64,000 bases of DNA, taken from NCBI RefSeq assembly GCF_001936615.1, contig NZ_MLBF01000016.1, positions 23,260 through 87,259 of the forward strand, given 5' to 3'. Source of the stretch: Desulfosporosinus metallidurans. GTDB lineage: Bacteria > Bacillota > Desulfitobacteriia > Desulfitobacteriales > Desulfitobacteriaceae. Positions 23,547 to 32,842 of this stretch are shown one piece after another (the stretch's first letter is position 1; the number at the start of each line of letters is the position of its first letter). Below the pieces are notes generated by a model. It saw only the letters and a program-made list of their open reading frames with translations, did not search any database and had not been told where the DNA came from. Made by a program: the position numbers and the translations under genes.

Positions 23547-25412
23547 ATGGATAACCATTGGATACGTTTTATCAATGGGGAGAGCGTTGAATCGGAAGTA
23601 TCTCCTTCCATCTATCGCTCCTGGCAAAGAAGTTTAGAATACCAAGTTGACCATAAGCTTTCTAACCAGGACATTCTGTCGACGCCGCGTCTTAGTGAAC
23701 GCCGCGAGGCTCAAGATTCCCTAATCCGAGCGGGCGAAACTGTTTTACCTTACATTTTCAGTTTGCTTGGAAGTAGCAATTACACCGTTTTGTTGGGTGA
23801 CAACGATGGCTACATCATCGAGGCCATAGGTGACGCACCCTTTATGAGTAGAGTCCAAAAGGTGAATTTAAGTCCGGGCGCCAGTTGGCGTGAAGAAATT
23901 CGAGGAACCAATGCCATCGGAACTGCTCTCCGCGACAATGCCCCCATCTCCGTTTTCGGTTGGGAGCACTTTGTGCACGATAATCACTTTTTGGCATGCT
24001 GGGCTGCCCCGATTCAAAACAGCCTGGGTGCCCCGATTGGTGTTATAGATATCAGCGGGGAAGCTAGTCGAGACCGTGAAAAGATCTTAACCATTGCAAT
24101 GATGGGCGCAAGTATGATCGAAAAAAACTTGAGACTTTTTGAGTTGGAGAATCAACTAAAATTTTACCAAGAAGGATCCAAGTTAGCTTCCTCACTTTTA
24201 CACCAAGGATTTCTTGCCATTGATCATAACGGTATCATTACTAACATCAACACTCTCGGTGCTGCACTACTTGGGCGCAAACAAGAAGACATCATCGGGC
24301 AACTCGCCGGGGACATCTTCAGTTCACCGAAAGGGTGGATGTTAAGCGGACATTCTCAGGATCTCCAGATTAAAGAACGCTCCGGGAAAGGGATTTCCTC
24401 CCACTTGAAGCGCGTAGTCAATGACGCTGGCCAATCTTTGGGTGCCGTGGGAACTCTTCAAATCACAGAGGATCCATTGCCCATGTCCAATACATTATGG
24501 ATCGGACATGGGCAGCCTACGCTGCGAACTCTGGCACGTGCTTCGAAAGTTGCCTCGACCCACTCTTCCGTACTCATTCACGGTGAAAGCGGGACAGGAA
24601 AGGAAATAATTGCCCGAACAATCCATCAACTTAGTTCACGCCGCGAAGGCCCTTTTGTCGCTTTAAACTGTGCCTCACTATCTTCTTCACTGGTTGAAAG
24701 TGAGCTATTCGGCTATGTTGAGGGTGCCTTCACCGGAGCACGCCGTGGTGGGAAACCCGGAAAATTCGAGTTAGCAGACAAAGGGACTATTTTCCTTGAT
24801 GAAATTGGAGATATGCCCTTAAATGTTCAAGTCGCACTTCTTCGAGCACTTCAAGAAAAGGAAGTCACCCGAATCGGCGATACAAAAACTCTAAAAATTG
24901 ACGTTCGGGTTATTGCTGCCTCGCACAAAGACCTCTCCGCACTTGTTTCAACGGAACGATTCCGCTTAGATTTATACTATCGACTGAAAGTCGTCACCTT
25001 GGAATTACCTCCACTGCGCGAACGTCCCGAAGATATTCGAGACTTGGTTCCGCATTTCATCCGCAAAACATGTGAATCTTTTGGCAGTCCAATATTCGGA
25101 ATTCAAGAAGAAGTATATGCTTATTTATTAGCTCACACCTGGCCTGGCAATGTCCGGGAACTGGAGAACTGTATTGAGAGCATGGTGGCTTTAGCCGAAG
25201 GGCCTATTCTGACCGTAGCAGACTTACCGGATGAATTCCAAAAGTCCGTCTTGAAAACCGAACCCGTACCCTTACTGGACCAACAAACTAAACACGCCAT
25301 CCTCTATGCCCTCACTCAAACCAAAGGAAAAATTGCTCCAGCTGCCAAACTTCTGGGTATTGGGCGAAATACACTCTACAGAAAGATTAAAGATTTGGAT
25401 ATCGGATATTAG
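23547..25412 (+). CDS. Sigma-54-dependent transcriptional activator (AcoR-like)
   Basis: A 621-residue enhancer-binding protein. Residues about 60-190 form a GAF-type sensor (GASWREEIRGTNAIGTALRDN split, AAPIQNSLGAPIGVIDISG); about 215-300 a PAS domain (FLAIDHNGIITNINTLGAALL); about 325-555 the AAA+ domain with Walker A GESGTGKE, the sigma-54 contact GAFTGA (in EGAFTGARRGG), Walker B GTIFLDEIGDM and the arginine-finger region; the last 40 residues are a Fis-type helix-turn-helix (KIAPAAKLLGIGRNTLYRKI). It is divergent from aor and probably drives both aor and adh from their -24/-12 promoters. The inducer is unknown; an aldehyde or alcohol is likely by analogy with AcoR. GAGGAAAG precedes the ATG. 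Confidence 0.92.
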   Translation: MDNHWIRFINGESVESEVSPSIYRSWQRSLEYQVDHKLSNQDILSTPRLSERREAQDSLIRAGETVLPYIFSLLGSSNYTVLLGDNDGYIIEAIGDAPFMSRVQKVNLSPGASWREEIRGTNAIGTALRDNAPISVFGWEHFVHDNHFLACWAAPIQNSLGAPIGVIDISGEASRDREKILTIAMMGASMIEKNLRLFELENQLKFYQEGSKLASSLLHQGFLAIDHNGIITNINTLGAALLGRKQEDIIGQLAGDIFSSPKGWMLSGHSQDLQIKERSGKGISSHLKRVVNDAGQSLGAVGTLQITEDPLPMSNTLWIGHGQPTLRTLARASKVASTHSSVLIHGESGTGKEIIARTIHQLSSRREGPFVALNCASLSSSLVESELFGYVEGAFTGARRGGKPGKFELADKGTIFLDEIGDMPLNVQVALLRALQEKEVTRIGDTKTLKIDVRVIAASHKDLSALVSTERFRLDLYYRLKVVTLELPPLRERPEDIRDLVPHFIRKTCESFGSPIFGIQEEVYAYLLAHTWPGNVRELENCIESMVALAEGPILTVADLPDEFQKSVLKTEPVPLLDQQTKHAILYALTQTKGKIAPAAKLLGIGRNTLYRKIKDLDIGY

Positions 25413-25450
25413 ATTTTAGCTTGTATCTTCGAAATAGGTGGTTCTACCCT

Positions 25451-25473
25451 AAAAGAGCCTTAGGCTCTTTTTT
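25451..25473 (+). terminator. Rho-independent terminator of the sigma-54 activator gene
   Basis: AAAGAGCC-TTA-GGCTCTTTTTT, a tight stem with a T run directly after it, 39 bases past the stop codon. Confidence 0.92.
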
Positions 25474-25591
25474 ATAACAGATACCCTACTGATTTCCCGA
25501 TAATAAATGATACATGTTCGTTACCGCGATACTGACCTCTCGCTTTTTCTGTTCTTTAAATATGAACTTAATCCTATTTATACTAACGAAA

Positions 25592-25628
25592 AATCCCTAG
25601 ATGCCTTAATTATAAGCATCTAGGGATT
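25592..25628 (-). terminator. Rho-independent terminator of the hydrogenase operon
   Basis: Perfect 13-base stem (AATCCCTAGATGC and its complement, 11-base loop), followed on the minus strand by TTTTTCG. It lies about 75 bases after the last hydrogenase gene. Confidence 0.92.
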
Positions 25629-25704
25629 ACTATTATCTATAATATTACTCAATCTTCGTCCACCCCCAGTCGACCCGAGCCAGAGGAAGTTTCTTAACTT
25701 CCTC

Positions 25705-26196
25705 TCACCTTTTACCCATAAACTCCAGCAAAGCCTTAATCAAATCATCCGGCGTAGGCGGGCACCCCGGAACTTTAAGATCCACAGGTAATACTCCACC
25801 TATTCCTCCTTCACTGGCATACGCTCCCTTAAACACCCCTCCATCAATAGCGCAATCACCAACTGCTACGACCCATTTCGGCTTGGCCATCGCTTCATAG
25901 GTTTCTCGGGCAGCATTTAATAACTGCGTAGAACCCGGCCCCGTACACATTAGTAGATCCGCATGACGGGGTGAGGCTACAAAATCAATTCCGTAATGCT
26001 GAAGATCATAAATGGAATTAATTAAAGCGGTAAGCTCCCAATCGCACCCATTACAGGACCCACAATCGAGATGCCGAATCTGAAGGGATTGTTTAAAGCT
26101 CATGGGCAAATCAGATGGGTTTTTAGGTGCCAGCAAATTTCCGTCCTTCTGCGTTAAACGTCCCATTTTTAATCTTCGGAGCAGCAAACTCCACAT
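25705..26196 (-). CDS. hyfI: Membrane-bound [NiFe] hydrogenase small subunit (HyfI/NuoB family)
   Basis: Electron-transfer subunit that holds the cluster next to the NiFe site in group 4 hydrogenases. It is 163 residues. Four cluster cysteines are present: the pair in DCGSCNGCDWE near residues 45-48, the one in LMCTGPGS near 88 and the one in VPGCPPTPDDL near 148. GGGGAG five bases before the ATG supports the start; the basic N-terminus MWSLLLRRLKMG matches this family. It lies 18 bases after hyfG and is the last gene of the operon. Confidence 0.9.
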   Translation of the reverse strand: MWSLLLRRLKMGRLTQKDGNLLAPKNPSDLPMSFKQSLQIRHLDCGSCNGCDWELTALINSIYDLQHYGIDFVASPRHADLLMCTGPGSTQLLNAARETYEAMAKPKWVVAVGDCAIDGGVFKGAYASEGGIGGVLPVDLKVPGCPPTPDDLIKALLEFMGKR

Positions 26197-26214
26197 GTTA
26201 TCTCCCCTTTTCGG

Positions 26215-27813
26215 CTAGCGATCACAACAACTATAGCATAATTCGAAACTCTTATTGATTAATGGAAAATCCGGTACAATATTGCCCGGTACCGTCAGAG
26301 GTACGGCCGGCCAATTGGCATAGCTTGCAGTTCGAATCCGGCAGCGGTAAATTTTGGCTTCTTCATCCAGCATAAGCCAAACAACATCCGTTCCCCGAGG
26401 GGACTCCACACAGCCCCAAGCTGGCTGCCAAGAACGAAGCTTAGTATTGGTAAAGGGTATTGAATTCTCATTATCATGCCATGAGAACTTCATCCCTTCT
26501 TGCAGTAAAATCTCAAGAAATCGAAAACTTTCTCTCGCTTCCTTGACCCGCACCACTAACCTAGACCAACAATCTCCATCCTCTTCAACCATTGATTTTA
26601 CGTTCAATTCGGGATAAAGAAGATGTGCATGAAGTTCTCGCCAGTCATTCGGTATCCCTGAAGCCCTAGCAGCTGGTCCAGTAACTCCCAAATCGATAGC
26701 GTTCTCAGTCTTTAATACTCCAGTCGTAACAGCTCTCTGTCTAAAACCGTCATGTGTTAGTAACAAGGGTATCCATGCTTCAAAATCGCTGGACAGTTCA
26801 AGAAGCCGGTCCAAAATAGCCTGACTATCTTTCGGCTCAGGGATAAATTTAATTCCTCCTGGAATAACGTTTCCCCGTAAAAACCGATGACCAAAGAATT
26901 GTAAATTTAAGCGTTGAAGTTTTTCCTTGCATTGTAATCCATTGGCATTACCTAATGCAAAGCCAACTCCAGCACATAAATTCCCAATATCCCCCACATG
27001 ATTATAAACTCGTTCCAATTCAGCGAGGATCGTTCTCCATAATAAGGTCTGCCTCGAAACCTTGAAAGTAGTAAGTTTTTCGACTGCCTCTGAATAAGCT
27101 AGAGCATGGCTCACAGTACAGACTCCACAGACCCGTTCTATGATACGCAAGCCTTCTTCAATACTTTTACCTTCGAGAAGCTTCTCAACTCCTTTGTGGG
27201 TATAGAAGAGTTGAGCCTCTAGATGCAGAACAGCCTCTCCGATCGTATAAAATCGAAAATGCCCGGGCTCGATGATTCCGGCATGAATCGGGCCCACTGG
27301 AACCTCGAATAAGCCTTCTCCCTGCGCTTCAGGGAACACAAGCGGTGCCCGTTTAAACTCTTTGCGTTCTTCCCCCGCTTTACAATCCTTACGCATGGGA
27401 TAAAATTCTTTGGGCCAACCCGGATGTAAGACCAAAGGACGTGGATCTGGGTGACCCACGGCTATCAATCCGAAGAGATCTTGCGCTTCTCTTTCTGACC
27501 AATTCAGTGCCGGGAAGATTAAGGCGAGTGAAGGGAATTCATCGTTGATTCCTTTGGCAACCAGAGTAAGTGAAAAATCCCTTCCCGGAAAATGCAGCAC
27601 TAAGTAGAGGCAAAATCCATTCCCCAACTGACGCTCATCATTGACCACATGAGTCAACCAAGTTGGTCGGGGGTTCATGTCTAAACAATATGTCAACACA
27701 TCAGCAAGACCACTTGGGGGCACCTCAACGAGGCCCTCTTGTCTCTCCCACTCTACAATCTTAATACCCGGAAAACTATTGTAACTTTGTAAAAAATCCC
27801 GTAAGCCTTGCAT
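26215..27813 (-). CDS. hyfG: Membrane-bound [NiFe] hydrogenase large subunit (HyfG/HycE family)
   Basis: Catalytic subunit of 532 residues. Residues 1-150 are a NuoC-like domain, and the rest is NuoD-like with the NiFe site. The L1 motif RVCGVCTVSH is near residue 230 and the L2 cysteines are in ELCYSCCDR at the very end, so all four Ni-ligand cysteines are present, unlike complex I. The usual DPC of L2 is ELC. The chain ends at the arginine where HycE is normally cleaved, so no C-terminal peptide needs to be removed. It starts two bases after hyfF. True H2 activity is likely but not proven by sequence. Confidence 0.9.
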   Translation of the reverse strand: MQGLRDFLQSYNSFPGIKIVEWERQEGLVEVPPSGLADVLTYCLDMNPRPTWLTHVVNDERQLGNGFCLYLVLHFPGRDFSLTLVAKGINDEFPSLALIFPALNWSEREAQDLFGLIAVGHPDPRPLVLHPGWPKEFYPMRKDCKAGEERKEFKRAPLVFPEAQGEGLFEVPVGPIHAGIIEPGHFRFYTIGEAVLHLEAQLFYTHKGVEKLLEGKSIEEGLRIIERVCGVCTVSHALAYSEAVEKLTTFKVSRQTLLWRTILAELERVYNHVGDIGNLCAGVGFALGNANGLQCKEKLQRLNLQFFGHRFLRGNVIPGGIKFIPEPKDSQAILDRLLELSSDFEAWIPLLLTHDGFRQRAVTTGVLKTENAIDLGVTGPAARASGIPNDWRELHAHLLYPELNVKSMVEEDGDCWSRLVVRVKEARESFRFLEILLQEGMKFSWHDNENSIPFTNTKLRSWQPAWGCVESPRGTDVVWLMLDEEAKIYRCRIRTASYANWPAVPLTVPGNIVPDFPLINKSFELCYSCCDR

Positions 27814-27815
27814 TC

Positions 27816-29264
27816 CTATACCCCTCCCAATATCACTTTAACAACCTGATTTAGTGCTTGATTAAGGCTTTGGGGAATGAACAATCCTAAGAAAAGAACG
27901 ACCAAAAGAGGTACTGCAAGGGCCAAAGTGCTTATACTCTCTCCACCTTGGTAACGCCCCCTTGCCTTACCAAAGAGCATCTGTAGGAAATGATAGAGAA
28001 ACCCGGCAAAGATTACGGTTAGAAAGAGAATGGTCGAAAAGCCCAGTAAGGGATGTCCTGTTTTGTACAGGCCCGATAAGATGTTTAACTCTGAGCGGAA
28101 TGTTCCAAATGGGGGAGTTCCAGTAATCCCTAATAATCCCAAGATCATGATCATTCCAGTGAAAGGCCAAACATTAAAGATTCCTCGCATCCTGGGAATT
28201 TGTCTGGTTCCTGTTTTTTGAACTAAGTTCCCAATAATGACAAAAAGATTAGCCTTAGTAAGGGCATGAAGCAAGAGATGCAAAGAGGCTCCCCAAACAG
28301 CTTCCTGAGTACCCAATCCGAATCCTAATGCTAATATCCCCATATGTTCAACACTGGAATAGGCCAGTAATCGCTTTATATCTTTCTGCAATAGAATAAA
28401 TCCTACCATAAGTGCCAACGATAAAAATCCAAAACCCATAAGTATGTTCCCAACAAAATCCGGACCCAGAGTGGTTAGACGACCTAAAGTGTACCAACGT
28501 AAAATTGCATAGAGAGCACAATTTAGCAATACAGCAGACAACAGCGCACTGACCGGTGAAGGGGCCTGACTATGCGCATCAGGTAGCCATGCATGCATGG
28601 GTACAAAGCCCACCTTTGCCCCATAGCCAACCATCGTAAACAATACCCCGAGGCGGACTAAACTCGAATCCAATTGATGGGCTACTTGTGGAAGCATACG
28701 CCAATCTAAAGCCGTCAGGCTTTGACCCAAGTGTGGTGCCGCTGCTGCAAAAAGCAACATGGTTCCCAGTAAGGCAAAGCTAATCCCCACTGTACAGAGA
28801 ATAACATATTTCCATGCAGCTTCAATCGCTTTTTTGTTTCGATAGAAACCAACTAAGAGGGTCGTTGCTAAGGTCGTCCCTTCAATACCGACCCAAATAA
28901 TACCTAGATTGGGTGTACTTACTACAAGCAGCATGGTTGCTATGAAAACCCAAATCCAAAAATAATACCATTTCAAACTTGTTCTAGGAAGTTTCTTCTC
29001 CCCGACTTCCCTTTCCATATAACCTAGTGAAAACAGAATCACATAAACCGCGATCATAATAATGACGCTCAGAAGCAAGGCGCTCAGCGCATCCCAATAT
29101 AACATGCCTGATTCGTAGGACCCATGGATCAAAGTTTGCCTAATGGTCCATCCTCCACTCAAGGTTATGAAGACAAGGGCAACGGTGTTCAATAGTTTTA
29201 AGTAGGTGTCCTTTGCCGAGATCAGCATTCCCACCGCCGCGATTACAGCTACTCCAATAAACAT
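27816..29264 (-). CDS. hyfF: Hydrogenase-4 membrane subunit HyfF (antiporter-like, NuoN/MrpD family)
   Basis: Ion-pumping membrane subunit of 482 residues with about 14 spans. The conserved helix-breaking and charged residues are visible in WVGIEGTTLATTLLVGFYRNKKAIEAAWKYV (parts near 135-165, including the key Glu and Lys), GYGAKVGFVPMHAWLPDAH near 218 and LHLLLHALTKANLFVIIGN near 330. It lies between hyfE and hyfG with spacings of 6 and 2 bases. It should couple hydrogen chemistry to proton or sodium movement. Confidence 0.88.
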   Translation of the reverse strand: MFIGVAVIAAVGMLISAKDTYLKLLNTVALVFITLSGGWTIRQTLIHGSYESGMLYWDALSALLLSVIIMIAVYVILFSLGYMEREVGEKKLPRTSLKWYYFWIWVFIATMLLVVSTPNLGIIWVGIEGTTLATTLLVGFYRNKKAIEAAWKYVILCTVGISFALLGTMLLFAAAAPHLGQSLTALDWRMLPQVAHQLDSSLVRLGVLFTMVGYGAKVGFVPMHAWLPDAHSQAPSPVSALLSAVLLNCALYAILRWYTLGRLTTLGPDFVGNILMGFGFLSLALMVGFILLQKDIKRLLAYSSVEHMGILALGFGLGTQEAVWGASLHLLLHALTKANLFVIIGNLVQKTGTRQIPRMRGIFNVWPFTGMIMILGLLGITGTPPFGTFRSELNILSGLYKTGHPLLGFSTILFLTVIFAGFLYHFLQMLFGKARGRYQGGESISTLALAVPLLVVLFLGLFIPQSLNQALNQVVKVILGGV

Positions 29265-29270
29265 CGCATA

Positions 29271-29927
29271 CTATCCTTTCAATGACCTCATGTGATTAAC
29301 ATTCAGCGAATCATAATTCTCTAGCATTTGTTTAGATAGAATCACAATGATGACAATCCCAACTAGGATATCGAACATACTGCCCATTTCGACGAGCAAA
29401 GGCATCCCTTGGGTTAGGAAAAATCCTGCAAGAAATATTCCATTGTCGATAAGCAAAATTCCCAGAACTTGCACTATAGCAACCTTACGGATCATCATAA
29501 GTAGAAGGCCAAAGAAAATTAGTGCTATGGCAACGGCTAAACCGTTACGAAAGCCTGGCTGAGGAAGGGCCATAAAAGGTTTTGTCACCTCATAAGCCAT
29601 CATTGTTAAGGCCCCTGCAACAACTAACGAGAAGGCACGCTTTAAGTAGATTTCACCTACCCATTCTGTCTTTGATTCCTTCAATACTCGTCGCAAGAGT
29701 ATGGGGATGATCCCTGCCTTGCCGATCAATAACAACACTCCGACAATTATGACCTCTAACTCATGGTTATAAACCCCTTGAGCTAAAATAAGAATCGAGA
29801 CGGCAACTGTTTGTAAAGTCCACCAATTCAAGGCATTTTGTACCCGAGTACTGTATACAATGCTCAGACCGCTGGTCAAGAGTACAAATAGGATCAAATT
29901 AAGTCCATTCTCAGAAATGCCTGACAC
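29271..29927 (-). CDS. hyfE: Hydrogenase-4 membrane subunit HyfE
   Basis: A 218-residue membrane protein with six to seven spans, related to HyfE and in part to NuoK/MrpC. GIIPILLRRVLKESKTEWVGE is typical of the loop region, and QVLGILLIDNGIFLAGFFLTQG of the NuoK-like segment with its buried charge. It lies directly after hyfC, whose stop adjoins its start, so translation is coupled. The role in the pump is structural or ion-conducting. Confidence 0.83.
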   Translation of the reverse strand: MSGISENGLNLILFVLLTSGLSIVYSTRVQNALNWWTLQTVAVSILILAQGVYNHELEVIIVGVLLLIGKAGIIPILLRRVLKESKTEWVGEIYLKRAFSLVVAGALTMMAYEVTKPFMALPQPGFRNGLAVAIALIFFGLLLMMIRKVAIVQVLGILLIDNGIFLAGFFLTQGMPLLVEMGSMFDILVGIVIIVILSKQMLENYDSLNVNHMRSLKG

Positions 29928-30896
29928 TTAAATCTGCCCCCTTATAATCCAGAGTGAAACTAAGGCCAAAATGGCAGAGGCAGTGCTGGTTGCTAAATAA
30001 TTAGGAACTAGGAATAATCGTCTCTTAACAAAGAGACTCTCCACAGTGGCAAAAAAGAATCCAAGCACTGCTACTTTAACTCCAGCGAAACCCAAAGCCC
30101 AAAATAATCCCACCAAACCGTTACTCCATGAAAGCAACCCACTAGGCCATACGATTTGGGCCAATAAAATAAGCAATAAGAGCTGTTTAACTTGTTCGGC
30201 AAAACTCAGTAGAGCAAGTGAAGACCCCGAATACTCCAGTAACATTCCTTCATGAATCATCGTTAATTCCAAATGCGTATCTGGATTATCAATTGGAATG
30301 CGCCCCATCTCAGCAATACTGACCAGCCCTAAAGTTAATAAGGCTAATAAGCGAGGGATAAAAATTGGGGAGATACTAGCTAAGCTGGACGCAATTCCTT
30401 GTAAGGAGGATGTCTCAGTTATTAACGCTAAAACTATGAGTCCCAAAAGCAAAGCCGGTTCTGTTAATAATCCCAAAAAGAGTTCTCTGCTCGAGCCCAT
30501 CCCCCCGAACGTCCCTGCCCCTTCTAAACCTGAAAGTGTCAAAAATAAACGCACTAACCCAAGGCTCGCCCCGAATATAAAGAGGTCCCCCCATCCGCTC
30601 AGAGGTGCCCAACCCCAAGCATTCGGGATAACGAGTCCGGCCATTAGTGTGCTCGCCAAAGCGACCCGCGGTGTCAACAGAAAGATCCAAGAGGCATGTT
30701 CCGAGATCAGTTCCTCCTTCTTCATCAATTTGCTTAAGTCTCGGTAGGGTTGAAGAATCGAGGGTCCCTGACGCATCTGCCAGAACGCTTTACTCTTTTT
30801 TATGAATCCTTGAAGAAGTGGAGCGGCAACAATAATTATGGCCAAATGCCCGAGTCCCATCAGCAGACTAGTTAAAATCTTTAATAATTCGTCCAT
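29928..30896 (-). CDS. hyfC: Hydrogenase-4 membrane subunit HyfC (NuoH family)
   Basis: A 322-residue, roughly eight-span membrane protein that connects the hydrogenase arm to the ion-pumping arm, as NuoH does. RQGPSILQPYRDLSKLMKKEE near residue 43-63 (the Q-site-like loop), ELFLGLLTEPALLLGL and IPIDNPDTHLELTMIHEGMLLEYSG (parts near 205-228) are signatures. It follows hyfB by 11 bases. Confidence 0.9.
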   Translation of the reverse strand: MDELLKILTSLLMGLGHLAIIIVAAPLLQGFIKKSKAFWQMRQGPSILQPYRDLSKLMKKEELISEHASWIFLLTPRVALASTLMAGLVIPNAWGWAPLSGWGDLFIFGASLGLVRLFLTLSGLEGAGTFGGMGSSRELFLGLLTEPALLLGLIVLALITETSSLQGIASSLASISPIFIPRLLALLTLGLVSIAEMGRIPIDNPDTHLELTMIHEGMLLEYSGSSLALLSFAEQVKQLLLLILLAQIVWPSGLLSWSNGLVGLFWALGFAGVKVAVLGFFFATVESLFVKRRLFLVPNYLATSTASAILALVSLWIIRGQI

Positions 30897-30907
30897 CCCT
30901 TCTCCTC

Positions 30908-32842
30908 CTAACGTCCTAAAAACAAAACGACGATGACCGTAATTAATAGATAGCCCAAATAAAGGTGAATACTCCCCTCTTGCAGTTTTCGGATTTGAAA
31001 TGCTAACCAGAGCAACAATCGGATTATAGGACGATAGAGAAGATCCTCAAAGAATTCTTTTATTCTTCCTTGATAACTTAAAGAACGCAGACTATAACCC
31101 GTTCCCGCAAAATCCCGTTCCACTTGCCGGTGCGAACCCAATACTTTAGAGAAAAGGATTCGAACGGGTTTTGTTAAGCCGGTGGCAGTATATTGCATAC
31201 TTGGAGTCAGGGGTGCACCACAATTCCAAGTCGCCGTAACCCTACGCGCCCCTCGTTTACTTAGAATCACAATGATAAACGTAAGTAGGCTAACTATAAT
31301 AAGGTAAACAGATGCCGTGAAAAGGGGTTTCCCTATGGCTGATCCTGCCCCTACGGTTTCGCCAGTTCTCATAACCGAAAGTGGCACATTGATCAAGGCT
31401 AACGTAGCTGATGGCCATAGTACACTCAGAACTGCCAACCCGGCAACTAGGAATGGCGCAATATATTGAACAGTGTGTGCTTCCTTGGCCCTTTCCGCCA
31501 TTGGGGAACGTGCTTGTCCAAGAAAGGCGATTCCAAACCACTTGACAAAGGTGGCTATTGATAACCCTCCGACCAGTGCTAATACCCCAATAAACAAGGG
31601 TAAGATCACCTTGCTCCAACCACTTGCTAAATTCAAGGTGTTAATCCAAAGGGATTGAAAAAGCACTAATTCTCCCCAGAATCCACCCAACGGAGGTAAG
31701 GCGGTAATCCCTATTATTCCGATCAAAGCTACAAAACCCGTCTTTGGCATTCGTTTGAGCAATCCACCTAAACGCTCAAGGTTTCGCGTATGTGTAGCCT
31801 GGATGATATTCCCTGCTCCCATAAAGAGCAGGGATTTAAAAAGCATATGTTGCAAGGTATGCCAAAAGAAAGCAACGAGCGCTAAATCCATTGCTAGCGT
31901 ATTTTGCCAAGATCTTGCGAGGAAGGCGCTGCCTAAAGCCAAACCAAGGATGCCGACATTTTCTATTGTGGAGAAGGCAAGCAATTTCTTGAGATCCGAC
32001 TGAACTGAAGCAGAGAGTATCCCAACGAGGGCAGAAATGGCTCCGATCAGCAAAAATAACCATCCCCACCAAACTGGGCCAGGTCCCAACGTCAACCAGA
32101 CTAATCTTATAAAGAGATAAAGTGCAACTTTCACCATGACGCCAGACATGAGGGAGGATACTGGGCTTGGAGCTGCCGAGTGAGCATAGGGGAGCCAAAT
32201 ATGAAACGGAACGAAACCCGCTTTAGTCCCTAAGCCAATAAAGAAAGCTAGGAAAAGCAAATTATGTTGGAAGGTCGTCAGCGTCGGAGCTGCGTCGGCC
32301 CATACTTCAAAAGCAAAACTTCCTGTCTTTACATATAAAAACAAAGTTGCAGCGGTTAAAAAGACTGTTGCGACATGAGTCATTACCAGGTATATGTAAG
32401 CAGACCTGCGATTTTGCGGGTCTTCATGCTCATATAATACTAAGAAAAATGAGAACACGGACATCATTTCCCAGGTCAATAAAAAGGAAAACCCATCGTC
32501 CGCAAGCAATACGCCGAACATGCTAGCCAGAAACAAAAACCAAGCGACAAAGAAGAACCAAAGCGACTTTTTCTTTTCTTCATATTCCTTGAGGTACCCC
32601 ATGCCATAGAGAGAGGAAAAGAACTGACCTAAGAGTAAAACAAAAAGGAAGAATACGGTCAGTCCATCCACCTTCCATGAGAGTGTAAGTCCTGCTCCTT
32701 CCCCTGCAAAGAATCTTAACCCTGTTTTAAACCAGTCTCCCCCTTGAGTCATTACAATTCCCCAGATAAGTCCCGTTCCAGCCAATACCACACTTAAGCT
32801 CATTAATAATTGACGAACGGATTGGCTCCCCTTATTCTGCAT
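30908..32842 (-). CDS. hyfB: Hydrogenase-4 membrane subunit HyfB (NuoL/MrpA-like)
   Basis: First gene of the operon; 644 residues with about 16 spans. Antiporter-like motifs include LTWEMMSVFSFFLVLYEHE (key Glu) near 128-146, GLGTKAGFVPFHIWLPYAHSAAPSPVSSLMSG (parts near 198-230, key Lys) and HTLQHMLFKSLLFMGAGNI near 330. The C-terminal region has TATWNCGAPLTPSMQYTATG, the conserved HyfB tail motif. It acts as an ion channel of the membrane hydrogenase. There is no ferredoxin-like hyfA or hyfH gene and no formate dehydrogenase gene around it. Confidence 0.9.
   Translation of the reverse strand: MQNKGSQSVRQLLMSLSVVLAGTGLIWGIVMTQGGDWFKTGLRFFAGEGAGLTLSWKVDGLTVFFLFVLLLGQFFSSLYGMGYLKEYEEKKKSLWFFFVAWFLFLASMFGVLLADDGFSFLLTWEMMSVFSFFLVLYEHEDPQNRRSAYIYLVMTHVATVFLTAATLFLYVKTGSFAFEVWADAAPTLTTFQHNLLFLAFFIGLGTKAGFVPFHIWLPYAHSAAPSPVSSLMSGVMVKVALYLFIRLVWLTLGPGPVWWGWLFLLIGAISALVGILSASVQSDLKKLLAFSTIENVGILGLALGSAFLARSWQNTLAMDLALVAFFWHTLQHMLFKSLLFMGAGNIIQATHTRNLERLGGLLKRMPKTGFVALIGIIGITALPPLGGFWGELVLFQSLWINTLNLASGWSKVILPLFIGVLALVGGLSIATFVKWFGIAFLGQARSPMAERAKEAHTVQYIAPFLVAGLAVLSVLWPSATLALINVPLSVMRTGETVGAGSAIGKPLFTASVYLIIVSLLTFIIVILSKRGARRVTATWNCGAPLTPSMQYTATGLTKPVRILFSKVLGSHRQVERDFAGTGYSLRSLSYQGRIKEFFEDLLYRPIIRLLLWLAFQIRKLQEGSIHLYLGYLLITVIVVLFLGR

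Noticed and set aside
30298..30747. 149-codon open frame on the plus strand
   Set aside because: It is antisense to hyfC, whose NuoH-family motifs are clear.
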